From the NCBI GenBank assembly GCA_907163345.1, contig CAJQUN010000009.1:6944001-7008000 (forward strand): a stretch of 64,000 nucleotides of DNA, in the 5' to 3' direction. Source of the stretch: Haberlea rhodopensis. Lineage: Eukaryota; Streptophyta; Magnoliopsida; Lamiales; Gesneriaceae. The position numbers and the translations under genes are program-made. Positions 21,962 to 33,538 of this stretch are shown piece by piece (positions within the stretch are counted from its first letter, which is position 1; every line of letters starts with the position of its first letter). The notes beneath the pieces were generated by a model, which saw nothing but the letters and a program-made list of their open reading frames with translations, did no database searches and was not told the DNA's origin.

Positions 21962-23450
21962 TCATTTCTTCCCAATTAAAAGTGTGTTCGAGATAGCATC
22001 CTTGATATTGGAGTCAGCATGTGCAAACAGATGCCCAGCATTCAGTGTTTCATGATATTCTATCCACTGAAGCTTTTCAGCGATGAACCGTTGCAGTATG
22101 ACAGGAACAAGGCCATCTTCAACGCCATGCCACAAATGTACAGAACCTTCTGTGTTGATAAAAGGATTCTCGAGACTCATAGGATCAAAATCCCACTTCC
22201 CGAATCCAACCATCATGTCGCGGTGAAGGGACTCGTATTTTCATTGCTGTGTTACATAGTCCTATTGATAAATCAAACATATAATTTTAATTGTTGTTAT
22301 TTAGCATTGAATAAATGTTGTTGTTATATCAAAGTTATAGCTAGAGAGAATAGTGCAGCTCAGATCATTTAAGCCATATGTATAGTATTGAAGCATAATG
22401 TTTCGATTGTGGTGCCATGTACACAACCACAGAGAATAGTAGAGATAATGTTCTTTCCCCAACACCACCATTGATAGCAACCTTATTGTTGGTTGTATCC
22501 TCCCTTGGATTACGATGAAGCAGAAAGATAATAAATCTGTACCGGATCTGTAACTCGTTTTGCAGACAACTCCTGAAGAACTCTCAGATCTGGAGCAGTA
22601 AAATTAGGCATCCCATTTGCAACACTAGAGGAAGGAAACCATTGCTGAGTATCCCACCAGTAAATGAGCCAAGGCGCATAGTGCGCTACTCGTAATGCCC
22701 ATTGGTCCCGGAGAGGTTGTTGATTGTATGCTTCTGTATATAAATTTGCAGGAAAACTAGGCCACCAATAGTTGACAACTGGCGCAATCAACGTCGCACC
22801 AGCCAGCCTGTTTTCATATGAGAGCAATGAACAAACTTTGAAAACCAATAATAAAATACAGAAAAATGAAAAGGGTCCTCAGAATAGCTAAAATTAACCT
22901 ATGAGGAATGTATTTCAGGCATCCCCAAACTAATTGCCCTCCCATGGAAAATCCAACAACAAAAAACTTGGGTCCAAGTCCCAGTTGATCCCCGAGTTCT
23001 TCTATGTCTAACGCTGTGCTTTTTATGGTTCTTTTTGGATCGGGATCACTCTGACCGTAACCTGGCCTATCAAAAGACACAAAGTATACCCCAAGTTTTT
23101 CAACCAATTCCTGAAAATGCAAAAAGTAAGGAGCTCATTGAAAACACTGCCGTTTTAGAAGAAAATGTTAGAATTCAAACAGCCAGTCATGTTAATACCG
23201 ATTTAGTAAGAGAATCCTCATGTCTACTCGAAAGAAAGCCATGAACCAAGATGATTTTGTATGTAGCTATATCTTTGTGTACTCCATGCTCTTTATAAGC
23301 CAAATGTCTCCCATCTCTAAGCTTAATTCGAGGGGCGGTAATGGGTGGACCTCGAAGAGAGCCACAAATGAGAGGAGGGGGAGGGCAGAAGGCCTTGTAC
23401 AACCATGCTATAAGCCCAATTAATAAAACCACTATAATTTTCCAAGACAT
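21962..23450 (-). CDS. Alpha/beta-hydrolase superfamily protein, at least four exons, possibly damaged
   Basis: Minus-strand exons: 23199-23450, 22899-23110, 22543-22807 and a last exon ending at 21962. The ATG at 23450 gives a membrane anchor (SWKIIVVLLIGLIAWLYKAF, about residues 2-21). Then come LVHGF (oxyanion region), DRPGYGQSDPDPKR, the nucleophile elbow GFSMGG (Ser at about 139), VNYWWPSFPANL, LRVAHYAPWLIYWW, the acid loop HGVEDGLVP and the catalytic-His motif NAGHLF. This is the plant membrane-anchored serine-hydrolase family; the substrate is unknown. A problem lies at the last intron: the best acceptor (before 22246) gives CAA TGA at 22246-22241, a stop in frame with the conserved YESLHRDMMVGFG, where relatives usually read QQG. 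A later acceptor, a missed mini-exon or a true nonsense mutation are the options. Confidence 0.75.
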
Positions 23451-23462
23451 TGCTGAAAACAC

Positions 23463-24580
23463 ACCAGAGAATATATAAGATTTCTTACGAGAAAAGATGA
23501 TATCAAGGGACTCTATTACAGGTTTTACTCAGCATTTTCTTGGATGTATGCTCAACACATGTATACATTGGATATGAGAACCAGAGATTTAATCACTAAC
23601 AGGTTTGGTAACAAATCTTTGTCATTTCAATGCCTAAACTTATAAATTTTATTTCCTAGATAAGAACACATTATACATACATATACATCCATCCATTTTA
23701 TCCCCACAATAAATCATGTGTATGCACACAAAAACCATATTTAATTTTGTACCAGAGGATTACCCTGAAAAAGGCCAGAATTAGACACAAATAAACAGAA
23801 AATAGAATTACTAAAGTTAATCAAAATCTACAGATTCTAAATTATTCCTCAGAATATGCATCAAATTACAGCTAAAATTTCAAGGTACAGGGACCAAGAA
23901 CATCAGAACAATGAACAATCGAGGCAAAGCCGAACCCATAAGGGCAAAAAGCACCTGAAAATTACGAGACTGAAGGAAAATATTTGTGGGCAGTAGCCGA
24001 AGATCTTCTAACTAAACAAGCAGGATCTTCCTGTGGGTTCAGCCACTCAATTGCGTGAGATTGATGTCATTATTTTTCACTATAGTTTAAATTTTTTTCT
24101 GGGTGTTGGTTTTTTTTGGAACTTGTGTAGTTGAGTTTGATTATATAATTTGAAAATTGTTCAATGATTGGACACCCATTGACTCAAAATATTAAGAATA
24201 AGAAATTAATTTGTGTATTTCGTATAAAGAATTTGGCATTGTTCGATTATAAGTATAAGAAGTTACATCTTTATACCGGATCGGTTCCGGAACCGGATAT
24301 TTGAAAATAAATAAATAAAAATAATAAAACATGCAAGGCAACGACTTTATAGCCATTGCCTTTGTGAACGTTTGGTAACGGCTTAGCCATTGCCTAACAT
24401 TCAGATTTTTTATTTTTTTTAAAAAAAATATTATAAATATGTGTTTTGTGATTTGTAAATCCACATATGTTCATTATTTCAAAGTTGTATACTTATATCT
24501 CATATTTTTCTCTACATTGTGCTATCTGTATTTTACTTATATAATAATGATATCTTCATTTAACAGCGTTGGTCATAGCC
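23463..24580. other. Intergenic sequence upstream of the hydrolase gene
   Basis: No gene was recognised. tttcag lies directly before the hydrolase ATG, so a 5'-UTR intron with an upstream leader exon in this stretch is possible. Near 24276-24300 the sequence accggatcggttccggaacc recalls the GC-rich text near the right end of the following hAT remnant. Confidence 0.4.
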
Positions 24581-24589
24581 GAGGTCCCG

Positions 24590-26976
24590 TCCCGGGTCGT
24601 CTATTACTTGGTTCATCTTCGGCAATGAATTTGTCTGTGCCAATTCCTGAATTAAATGAAAGTTATGATTTTTTTTTGCTGACATCAATGTTGGTGGTTC
24701 ATCTATGAACGTCGAAACGCAACAATCCGAACAACCCGCCGAACCTCCTGCTGCGCAAGCCCAAGAGAGAGAACAAGTGGAGTCATCCGAAGCCACTACA
24801 ACAGCGAGTAGATAACCGACTAATGCCAAAAAAATAAGATATGAGTTCACTTTGAACTCACTCAAAAAGAAGGTACTAATGAATCTATTGCAATATGTAA
24901 ATTATGTAAGATACAATATTCATATAAAGCTGGTGGTTCCATTGGAGGCACCGAAACATTTAAGAAATACTTAGTAAAAAAATATAATTTTGATGAGACA
25001 ACATTACAACCATTAGATAGAGAAGCAACACAAGCACATAATGTTCTCAGTGGCACAAATTTTATTTTAACTGCTGAAATTAACCGTATGTCACTTGTTA
25101 AATATGTGATTAGATGTGAACTACCTTTTATACAAGCTGAACATGCTGATTTTGTTGAATTTGCTTCGTCTATACAACCCATGTTTAAACATATTTCTAG
25201 GCACACACTAAAAAGAAATTGTATGGACGTATTTGCTGAATATAAAAATACATTGTTTGAACATCTTTCTAGTTTGCCTTGTAGGGTTAGCTTAACAACC
25301 GATATTTGGATAAATGTAAATTCGGATTCATATCTTGTTATCACTTGTAATCGGATTGATGATAATTGGTGCATGCAAAAACGGATTTTGTTTTTAGATG
25401 AGTTAAATTGTGCCCATACTGGTTATGTAATTGCTAAATATATATTCAACACCTGTAGACATTATGGAATTCAGGATAAGATATTTTAAATCACATTAGA
25501 CAACACTGCGAATAACAATGTTGCGATGCCTGATTTAAAGACATATCTGAAACCAATGCTTGATGGTGTTTTTTAAATATTGGATGTGCATGTCATGTTA
25601 TTAATTTGGATGTTAAAGTTGGTTATAAGGACAATCACTCAGCATGTATTGAGAAAATGAAATACCGCGCTAAATGGTTACGCGCGAGCCGTGTTAAACG
25701 TGATTGGAACAATTAGGTTTATCTAATGGTTTAAAGCATCTTCTTTTTCCATCACCAATAGAAACTAGGTGGAATTCGTTGTACAATATGTTGAATGCTA
25801 TGTTATCTTACAAAAATATTTTAACTCCATTTTATAATTCATATCAAATTGTATATCATTATATGGTACTTTCAAAGAAGCGACGGAACGCTTCTCCGAT
25901 GTTATTTATCCAACTTTCTTTTATTTTCTTCCTTTAGTATTTAACATGTTTGATATGTTTATAGAATTTAGAGATAACTATGACTTACATGCTTTTGCTA
26001 GTGTAGTGAAAACTAAATTTAAAAAGTATTGGGAACAAATCCACATGTGCAATGAATCGCAACATTGCTAGATCCTAGTCAATGTTTAGCTTCATTTGAG
26101 ATTTGTTTTGAATATTATGCTAAATTTTTGGGGAAGGTTGTTGACGATCAAAAGACGTCTACAATGCAATTTCTCCAAAATATATTTCAATTGTATTATA
26201 ATCAATAAGCAAGTGAATCATCGCAACAAAGGGCTGTTGAAGAACAACTACAAGCTCAATCTAGAGGCGGGGGCAACGTTTTGCTTTGGATGCTGGGCAG
26301 GAAAAAACTTAAGGGAAAAGAACATTCTACTAGCACGTCGACTGAGTTGCAAATTTATCTGAATTATCAATTTCTAACAGAAGAAAACTTCGACGTCTTA
26401 CAATGGTGGAAGGTAAATGCACCACAATTCTCTATCTTAGCTAAAATGGCTAGAGACTTGTATGCGGTACAAGCTTCAAGCATCGCTTTTGAATCGGCAT
26501 TCTCAACATGTGGCCGAATTATTGGAGAATACAGGAGTAGTCTATTTCACATTACTTAAATATTGATTTGAAGCAGGATGTAAGAATAGAAGAGATGGGG
26601 TGGTTGACGAATTCGTAAATCATTATGACGAGCAAGAAGAAGATAATGCCAAAACAATACTTATCAACTATGAAGAGTGCTAAATACTAATATCTTTTAT
26701 TTAGATTTTAACTGTCATCTCTTTACAATTATTTATATGCATTTATATTATGAAATGAAGAAGAAATATATTGAATTTTGATGAATATTATGGAAACATT
26801 TACAACATCAAAAAAATAAAAGATTTCAAAATTTTAAAAAGGTGTTCGAAAATAAAAAAAAATTCAAAAAAAAAACATAACGAAATGGATTGGATCGATC
26901 CGGAACCGGTTGGAACCGGAACCTGATCCGATCCCTTAACTGATCCAGAGCCTGTCCGATCCGTTAAGCACCCCTA
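24590..26976 (+). pseudogene. hAT-superfamily transposase remnant (BED zinc finger type)
   Basis: Pieces of one transposase appear in order in different frames. A BED-type finger (AICKLCKIQYSYKAGGS, then TFKKYLVKKY) lies at about 24880-24980. The central part includes SLVKYVIRCELPF, CRVSLTTDIWINVNSDSY and HTGYVIAKY (25088-25489). GLKHLLFPSPIETRWNSLYN follows at 25720-25790. The C-terminal dimerisation region (FDVLQWWKVNAPQFSILAKM, SSIAFESAFSTCGRII) is at 26390-26530. Stops and frameshifts separate them, so no protein can be made. The right terminus (about 26976) ends aagcacccctata; its reverse starts taggggtgctt, a typical hAT end. The left end was not identified. Confidence 0.85.
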
Positions 26977-26984
26977 TATCCATA

Positions 26985-27850
26985 TATAATAATTTAAGGG
27001 ATGTATTTATTCTAGACTTTTTTTTATGTAATTTAATAAATTTTTTTAAATGGTTAACTTTTGTGAAGTTGATAGATTTCTATTGACTTTTATAAAATCT
27101 CGCGGGGTTATGAAAAGATTTTCATACACTATTGTAGACTTTTTCATAAAATTCTAAAAAACAATTATAGACTGTTCACAAACTCCGCGCTCACAACTTC
27201 AGCCCCTTCACCTGCCCCATTTTTACTTGGCACGACATTCGAGCCCTTCAAGATTCTGTTGCCCAAACTCGAGCTTTCAAGTGATGAAATGTCTGTATCC
27301 GAAAGGTACAAAGAGGGTCTCAAGAGAAAGCGGCAGAATTCTTGGGGTTGTGATGGGGCATAGATTGCCATCGAGAAGTGGGAGATGGATGCGGCTATGA
27401 ATTTGGATACGAGGGTTGAGTTGATATTGAGATGCTTTCTGGGTTTTGGAAAAGTGAATTGAGAGATGAGGTGAATTCTTGGGAGTTGAAAAGAAAACAG
27501 CTCTCAACTATTGTTTTTTCACATTCAGTGTGTGTCACACTGTGAAATAGAAGTCATTCAAATCTTTAGCATGAGTGAAGGAGAAATTTACCTTTTAAAT
27601 TTGTACATGGGGCCTTAAGGCTTGTAATTAAAGAATTCTACATAAGTCATTAAAAATCTATTGAAATTTGGATACCTCTAGACTTTTATATAGTCTTTAA
27701 AAGTTGAGTTTGAATTAAAACTCTACAAAAGTCTATTTTGGATACCACTAGACTTTTAAGGAGTATATAGAAGTTTAGATTGAATATATCTAGACTTTTA
27801 AACTTCATAAAAATCAATAAAATTATATAACCAATATACCCCTTAGTATT
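26985..27850. mobile_element. MITE-like element rich in tagactttta motifs, with unassigned insert
   Basis: The ends contain aagggatgtatttattctag and, on the other strand, aaggggtatattggttat, each followed by repeated (t)agacttttata phrases in both orientations. This resembles plant MITE families that begin GGGTGTATTCAAT and are rich in agactttta. The centre (about 27180-27540) is less AT-rich and has a coding-like stretch (SSDEMSVSERYKEGLKRKR) that I cannot assign. The boundaries are approximate because copia element 2 adjoins. Confidence 0.4.
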
Positions 27851-27855
27851 GAAAG

Positions 27856-28041
27856 TGTTGGTGTCATTCAACTGGAATCGTGTAAAAATAAGGAACACGC
27901 TTTATTCTTTTAGTAGTTTGTACATAATTTTGCTTTTGCTTTATATATAAGTCTGTCTGTACTTTGTATTCATTTGTAAGATTGATTGAAATAAATATTT
28001 CGGAGATTTCCCTCGCACATGTTCGAGCTTCCAACTTGACA
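27856..28041 (+). repeat. 5' LTR of copia element 2
   Basis: 186 bp from tgttggtgtcattc to caacttgaca, with a ctttatatataag TATA-like element at about 27940. Confidence 0.92.
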
Positions 28042-28204
28042 TGGTATCACAGCGAAGGTTTTTTGATCCAATTTTTTTTCACAGTGCTGCATAATTCCAG
28101 CTCTGTTTCTCGATCGTTGATTACTTCTCAAATTTGTTTCACTTCGACGAACAGAGAATTGATCGTGTTTCTTAGTTGTTCAATTGCGTTTCAACTTTTG
28201 CAAG

Positions 28205-31200
28205 ATGTCTAATAATCCAAATTTCAATGATCCTCTCTACATTCATGCCTCTGATACTCCGGGTATGAATTTAGTTAATGATCCATTAACTGGTGTAGAA
28301 AATTATGTTGTGTGGAGTCGTGCGATGTTGATCGCTCTCAAGGCTAAGAATAAAATTGGTTTCCTGCATCTAATAACACTACATTTGGTGTAATGCTTTA
28401 GTGCTCTCGTGGATCATGAATACTGTTAGTAAGGCTATATTTGGAAGAATCGTTTATTCATCTGATTCCTCATAAGTCTGGGTCGAGCTTAAGGAGCAAT
28501 ATGATAAGGTGAATGGTTCACGGATATTTGATTTGCATCGTGATATCGGACGCTTGTTTCAAGGAGATAACATTGTTTCAATGTATTATTGTAAACTTAA
28601 ACAACTATGGATGGATATTCTTCTTTAGTTGTGTTGCTGTCATGTGAATGTGATGTTACAAGGAAATATATAGAACATGATCAACAACAAAAGCTACTAC
28701 AATTTTTTATGGGCCTTACTGAGAGCTATAGTCATATCAGGAGCCAACTTCTAATGATGATTCATCTGCCTATTGCTGGCCAAGCCTTTTCCATAATCTC
28801 CCAGGAAGAATCGCATCGTTCATTAATGGCCACACCTAGTCCTGTAGTGGAATTGTACTCAAACCAGAACAAACATCCTGCTTCAAAGAAGGAGAACGTC
28901 CGTTGTAAACACTGCAATTGGTTTGGTCATTTGAAGGTTAAATGTTATAAGCTCAATGGCTACCCTCATGGTCATCGTTTATACAAGAGACAGAATGTTG
29001 GAGTGAACAAAAGGTTGAATGCGTAAAGTAAACGAGTTGTTGCTGATACTAATTTCACTCAAAGTTATCCTCCGGCTAATGCGCAGGGTGATAACATTAC
29101 TATTCCTCCTACATTGGCCAAGACATAGCATGAGGAGATTTTAAAATTGTTGGGAGCAAATCATACTCAACCATCGACTGAAGCATCAGCCAACATGGCA
29201 GGTAAAGGAGCCATTTGTGTTAACACTAGTTCTCTAACTCGATGGATTATTGACACGGGTGCTTGTTGAGCCTTAAACACATTGTTGAGTTTAATGCTTA
29301 ATTTATCTCCGAATTATTTATGAGTTTTGATGATCAACAAAACTTGTGTTTGTTCTACTAATGTGTCTACTTAGTGTACAAGATGAGATGGTAACAATAT
29401 TCAATGTTCGATGATTTTGGTGTCCATACGTAGCTAAGAGGATAAGCTACAACTTTGATGGTTACCACAAGTTCGAGAAACAAGATTAGGATGGTTGTAA
29501 AGTGGATTGGTTGAAGGAAATCAAAATATTCAAGGACTTGGCAGATCGCCTCAGGCGATGGCAGCCAAGAGGAACATCACCACGCATGTCGACTGAAGCG
29601 GCGCCGAGGACCGCGCGCATGGCAAGATCGCCTGAGGCGATGGGTAGAACGCCTGAGGCGATGCAGAGTTCGCTTGAGGCGATGAAGATTTGTGATCAAC
29701 CAAAGCTACGTTATTGTTTTTTAGTAACGATCGCCTGAGGCGATGTGTGCAAGATTTTGATCGTTGGGGCGCGGCGATGGAGATCCCCCGAGGCGATGAC
29801 TGAGGTGATTGACGAGTGATTCAAGCCTGATGTGTAGCAACGGCTAGTAGGAGCTTTGGGGGCCTCCAATACTATAAATATGGGTGTTTTGGAGCATTTT
29901 GAAGAGAAGAAACAAGTCTATAACTACAAAAAAACTTTGCTTATTCAAATTTATTCTAGCATTGCAAACTTCATACGTTTGTGTTGTATTGGAGTTTGTA
30001 ATTTATTTCTTCTGTGAAGAGCTTGTGTTCTTCGTGTCGTTACACCGTGAAGGTGTTATTTGATTTATTGTAAGGTCCTCCAACACCGACGCAAGTTGGA
30101 AAATTGTATAAGTCATCAACAAGTGAAGTTGGTGCAAGTGTGTGGCTATCCTTGGAGTCCTTAAGGCCAAGAAGACTCGTGAAGAGTGTGGGTAACTCGG
30201 GAAGAGTTTTGTGTGGCTATCCTTGGAGCCCTTAAGGCCAAGAAGACTCGTGAAGAGTGTGTTGCTCGTGAAGAGTTGTTTACTCGGGAAGAGTGTGTTG
30301 TGGCTAACTTGGAGCCCTTAAGGCCAAGATCGAAGTTTTTATAATGGAACCTCGGTTGGACGTTTTCTAGCTGGGAAGATGAGACGTAGGCGATTCATCG
30401 CCAAACTTCTATAACAAATTCTCTTGTTCTTTATTGCTTTATTTATATTACGCATTTATTTATTTCTTCATTTTCTTTATTTGTCGATTGACTTAAAGTT
30501 TTCCGCAGCGCAAACTCGACTATTTTGCAAATTCATTTGAAAATGCTAAAGTAGCCAAGGAACCTCATTCACCCTTCTTCGGTTCCAACAGTGCTAATGA
30601 ACATATGTGCGGTACTTTTCTATTATTAAAAGATTCTTGTTCTATAGGCAACTCCATTAACTCAGTGAGTTTACCAAATGGAGACAATCTTTCAGTCAAT
30701 GCCACTGGTTCAGTAGCCTTAACTCCTCACATACTCTTTTCAAAAGTCCTTTATGTTCCTAGCTTTAGGTTAAATTTACTATCTGTTTCTAAACTTGCCC
30801 AAACTCAAAATTGTTCTGTCGTGTTCTTTCCCTACTTTTGTTTGTTTCTGTTATTGGTTTCATTTGGCATAAAAGTTTAGGACACTTGTATTTACTACGA
30901 ACGAAATCATTTCTTTTTATACAGAAGCATGTTCATTTACAACATTGTTCTGTATGTCCCATTTCGAAACAATCGAGACTCAAATTTCCCGCTGTTAGTT
31001 CTTTCAAGGCTACATAGATATTTGAGTTAATACATGTTGATATTTGGGATCCCTTTAATACCCCAACTTATAATGGAGAGAAATTATTTCTTACTATAGT
31101 TGATGATTACTCTCGATGCACTTGGGCCTTTCTTATGCAATAAAAGCTTGATGTTCTTAGCAAGCTTCGATCTTTTTTTCTTATGGTTGACACTCAATTT

Positions 31201-33318
31201 TCAACCAAAGTTAAAATCATTAGAACAGACAATGCATGTGATATTTTTCAAATCCGAATGCAATCTTCTTTTTTCACTCTTGGCATTGTCCATCAGAGTT
31301 CATGCCCTTACACCCCACAACAAAATGCTGTGGTTGAACGCAAACATCGACATATTTTAGACATAGCGAGGTCTCTTCGATTCCAATCCTACATTCCTCT
31401 CAAATTTTGGGGTGATTGTGTTCTAACTTCGGTTTACTTAAACAATCGAACTCCAACTCCTTTGTTAAGCCATTAAAGTCCTTATGAGGTTCTCTTTCAC
31501 AGGCCACCATCTTATCTTCATCTGCGTGTATTTGGTTGCCTTTGTTACGCTTCCCATCTACCTATATTGGATAAATTCTCCTCATAGCATGCCTTATGTT
31601 TTCTTAGGCTATTCTATCACTCAAAAAGGCTATTAAGTTCAAAACCTTGAAACCAAAAGAACTTTCATATCTCGAGATGTGGTGTTTCATGAGGAAATCT
31701 TTCCTTGTGCTAATGCAACTTCTCCTTCTCCAGTTTTTTGCAACACAAATTCACCTTTCTTGGATGATCCTTCATCTTCTGATTCCATATCACACCCAAC
31801 TTCTTCACAACCTTCTAGTTCAGCCCATTCTCCTATCGCCCCTAGGAGATCTTCACGCCATACTCGACCTCATGTTTGGTCCAACGATTATGCTTGTTCC
31901 ACTCTGCCTCAAAGCAATCAAACAAGCTGCCTTTATCCTCTATCAGCCACAATGTCATATTGCAAGTTTTCCCCCTCTTACCAAAGTTTTTAACAATTTC
32001 ATCTGACAAAGAGCCTTCATATTATCACCAAGCCATCAATGATCCCCGATGACTGTTGGCTATGGAACTTTAACTTAATGCTTTAGAATCCAATCACTCA
32101 TGGGACATTGTTGTTCAACCTTCTCATATTAAACTAATCGGTTGTAAATGGATTTATAAGATTAAAGGACTTGCAGATGGTATCGTGGATAAATTTAAAG
32201 CCCGCCTTGTTGCTAAGGGATACACAACAATTTGGTATCGATTACCACGATACGTTTTCCCCACAGCCAAGATCGTTACTATTCGATGCTTACTCACTCT
32301 TGCAGCTGCTAAGAATTGACCACTTTACCAAATGGATGTCAACAATTCATTTCTTCAAGGTTAATTGAATGATGAAGTTTACATGACTCTTCCATTGGGT
32401 TATCATGTTAAGGGGGAGAATCAAGTATGTCGTCGTTTACAAAAGTCCTTGTATGGATTGAAGCAGGCTTCTCGCCAATGGAATTCTAAATTTGTCGGGG
32501 TGTTGACATAGGCTGCTTATTTCAATCACAATTTGTTTACTCTTTGGTGCTAAGCCTTTTGACAAACCGATAGAGCAAAATTTACGGCTTACGACTGTTG
32601 ATCTTGACAATGTACTACATAAGGATGGTGTCATCTCAGTTCCTGATCCACTTTTGCATAACCCTGAATCATATTAGCGCTTGGTTGGCCGCTTGATCTA
32701 TCTAACTATCACGCATCCCGATATTTCGTATGTTGTTCAACATCTGAGTCAATTTATGAATGCGCCTCAACAATCTCATATGGACGCAGACTTCCGTATT
32801 GTGCGATACCTCAAAAATTCACCAGGCTCCGGGATCTTACTTCCCTCACAAAATTTATTCTTATTGACAGTGTATTGTGATTCCGACTGGGTTACTTCTC
32901 CTCTCACACGTCGCTTTCTTACCAGTTATTGTGTTAAATTAGGGGATGCGTTGGTGTCTTGGGAAACTAAAAAAAACAAAGCGTCGTTTCTCGATCATCA
33001 GTCGAGGCCGAGTATCGTGCAATGGGAATTACAGCATGTGAAGTGGTGTGGATTATTGATTTATTACAAGATATGGGTATCAAATGCAAAACACATGTGG
33101 CTTTACATTGTGATAACAAAGCGGTATTGCATATTTCCGCCAATCCCAATTATCACGAGAGAACGAAGCACATTGAAATCGACTCCCACCTAGTCCGAGA
33201 CAAGATTCAAGAAGGCATCATCAAGATGGTTTATGTTTCTACATCGCATCAGTTGGCGGATATATTTACAAAAGTCTTAGGTAAAAATCAACACATGTTT
33301 TTTTATGTCCAAACTTGA
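28205..33318 (+). pseudogene. copia gag-pol of element 2, heavily degraded
   Basis: Recognisable pieces in order: gag (NDPLYIHASDTPGMNLVN, GVENYVVWSRAM) from 28205; a CCHC knuckle (CKHCNWFGHLKVKC) at about 28902; protease DTGA at 29252, broken by the nested LTR and resumed at 30591; and pre-integrase IWHKSLGHL (about 30866). Integrase text (KIIRTDNACDIF, PYTPQQNAVVERKHRH) lies at 31215-31350. RT fragments with QPRSLLFDAYSLL in a shifted frame and SLYGLKQASRQWN (about 32446) follow, then RNase H (YCDSDW, HCDNKAVLHISANPNYHERT) up to 33318. Numerous stops and frameshifts are present. The stretch equivalent to 18760-18930 of element 1 is missing near 30850, and much of the RT catalytic region is missing near 32520. 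Confidence 0.9.
29264..30590 (+). mobile_element. Nested solo LTR, 1327 bp
   Basis: The insertion starts tgttgagccttaaacac and ends cttcggttccaaca, i.e. TG...CA, and is flanked by a perfect 5-bp duplication, gtgct (29259-29263 and 30591-30595), which interrupts the protease codons of copia element 2. It has no coding region, PBS or second LTR, so it is a solo LTR left by recombination. Inside are repeated cgcctgaggcgatg motifs (29545-29800) and a repeated block ggctatccttggag(t/c)cctt (30145-30325). The length and the ggttccaaca terminus resemble Sirevirus-like copia LTRs, which is an inference. Confidence 0.88.
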
Positions 33319-33350
33319 TGTTCTTGATCTACATCAAGCTTGAGGGAGAG

Positions 33351-33533
33351 TGTTGATGCCATTCAACTAAAGTCGTGTAAAAATAAGAAAGCACACTTTA
33401 TTCTTTTAGTCGTTTGTACATAATTTTCTTTTTGCTTTGTATATAAATCTGTACTTTGTATTCATTTGTAAGATTGATTGAAATAAATATTTCGAAGATT
33501 TTCCTCCCACGTGTTCGAGCTTCCAACTTGACA
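33351..33533 (+). repeat. 3' LTR of copia element 2
   Basis: 183 bp, preceded by tgagggagag and followed by the gaaag target duplication. Confidence 0.92.
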
Positions 33534-33538
33534 GAAAG

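Larger units (their letters stand above)
27856..33533 (+). mobile_element. Ty1/copia LTR retrotransposon 2, old and split by a nested solo LTR
   Basis: LTRs at 27856-28041 (186 bp) and 33351-33533 (183 bp) run from tgttg to ttgaca and are flanked by a perfect 5-bp duplication, gaaag (27851-27855 and 33534-33538). PBS tggtatcacagc follows at 28042 and the purine tract gagggagag precedes the right LTR. The LTRs differ at some 15-20 positions and by a 4-bp indel, so this copy is much older than copia element 1. The coding region is related to that of element 1 but is riddled with stops, has an internal deletion near 30850, and is interrupted at the protease by a 1327-bp solo LTR. Confidence 0.93.
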
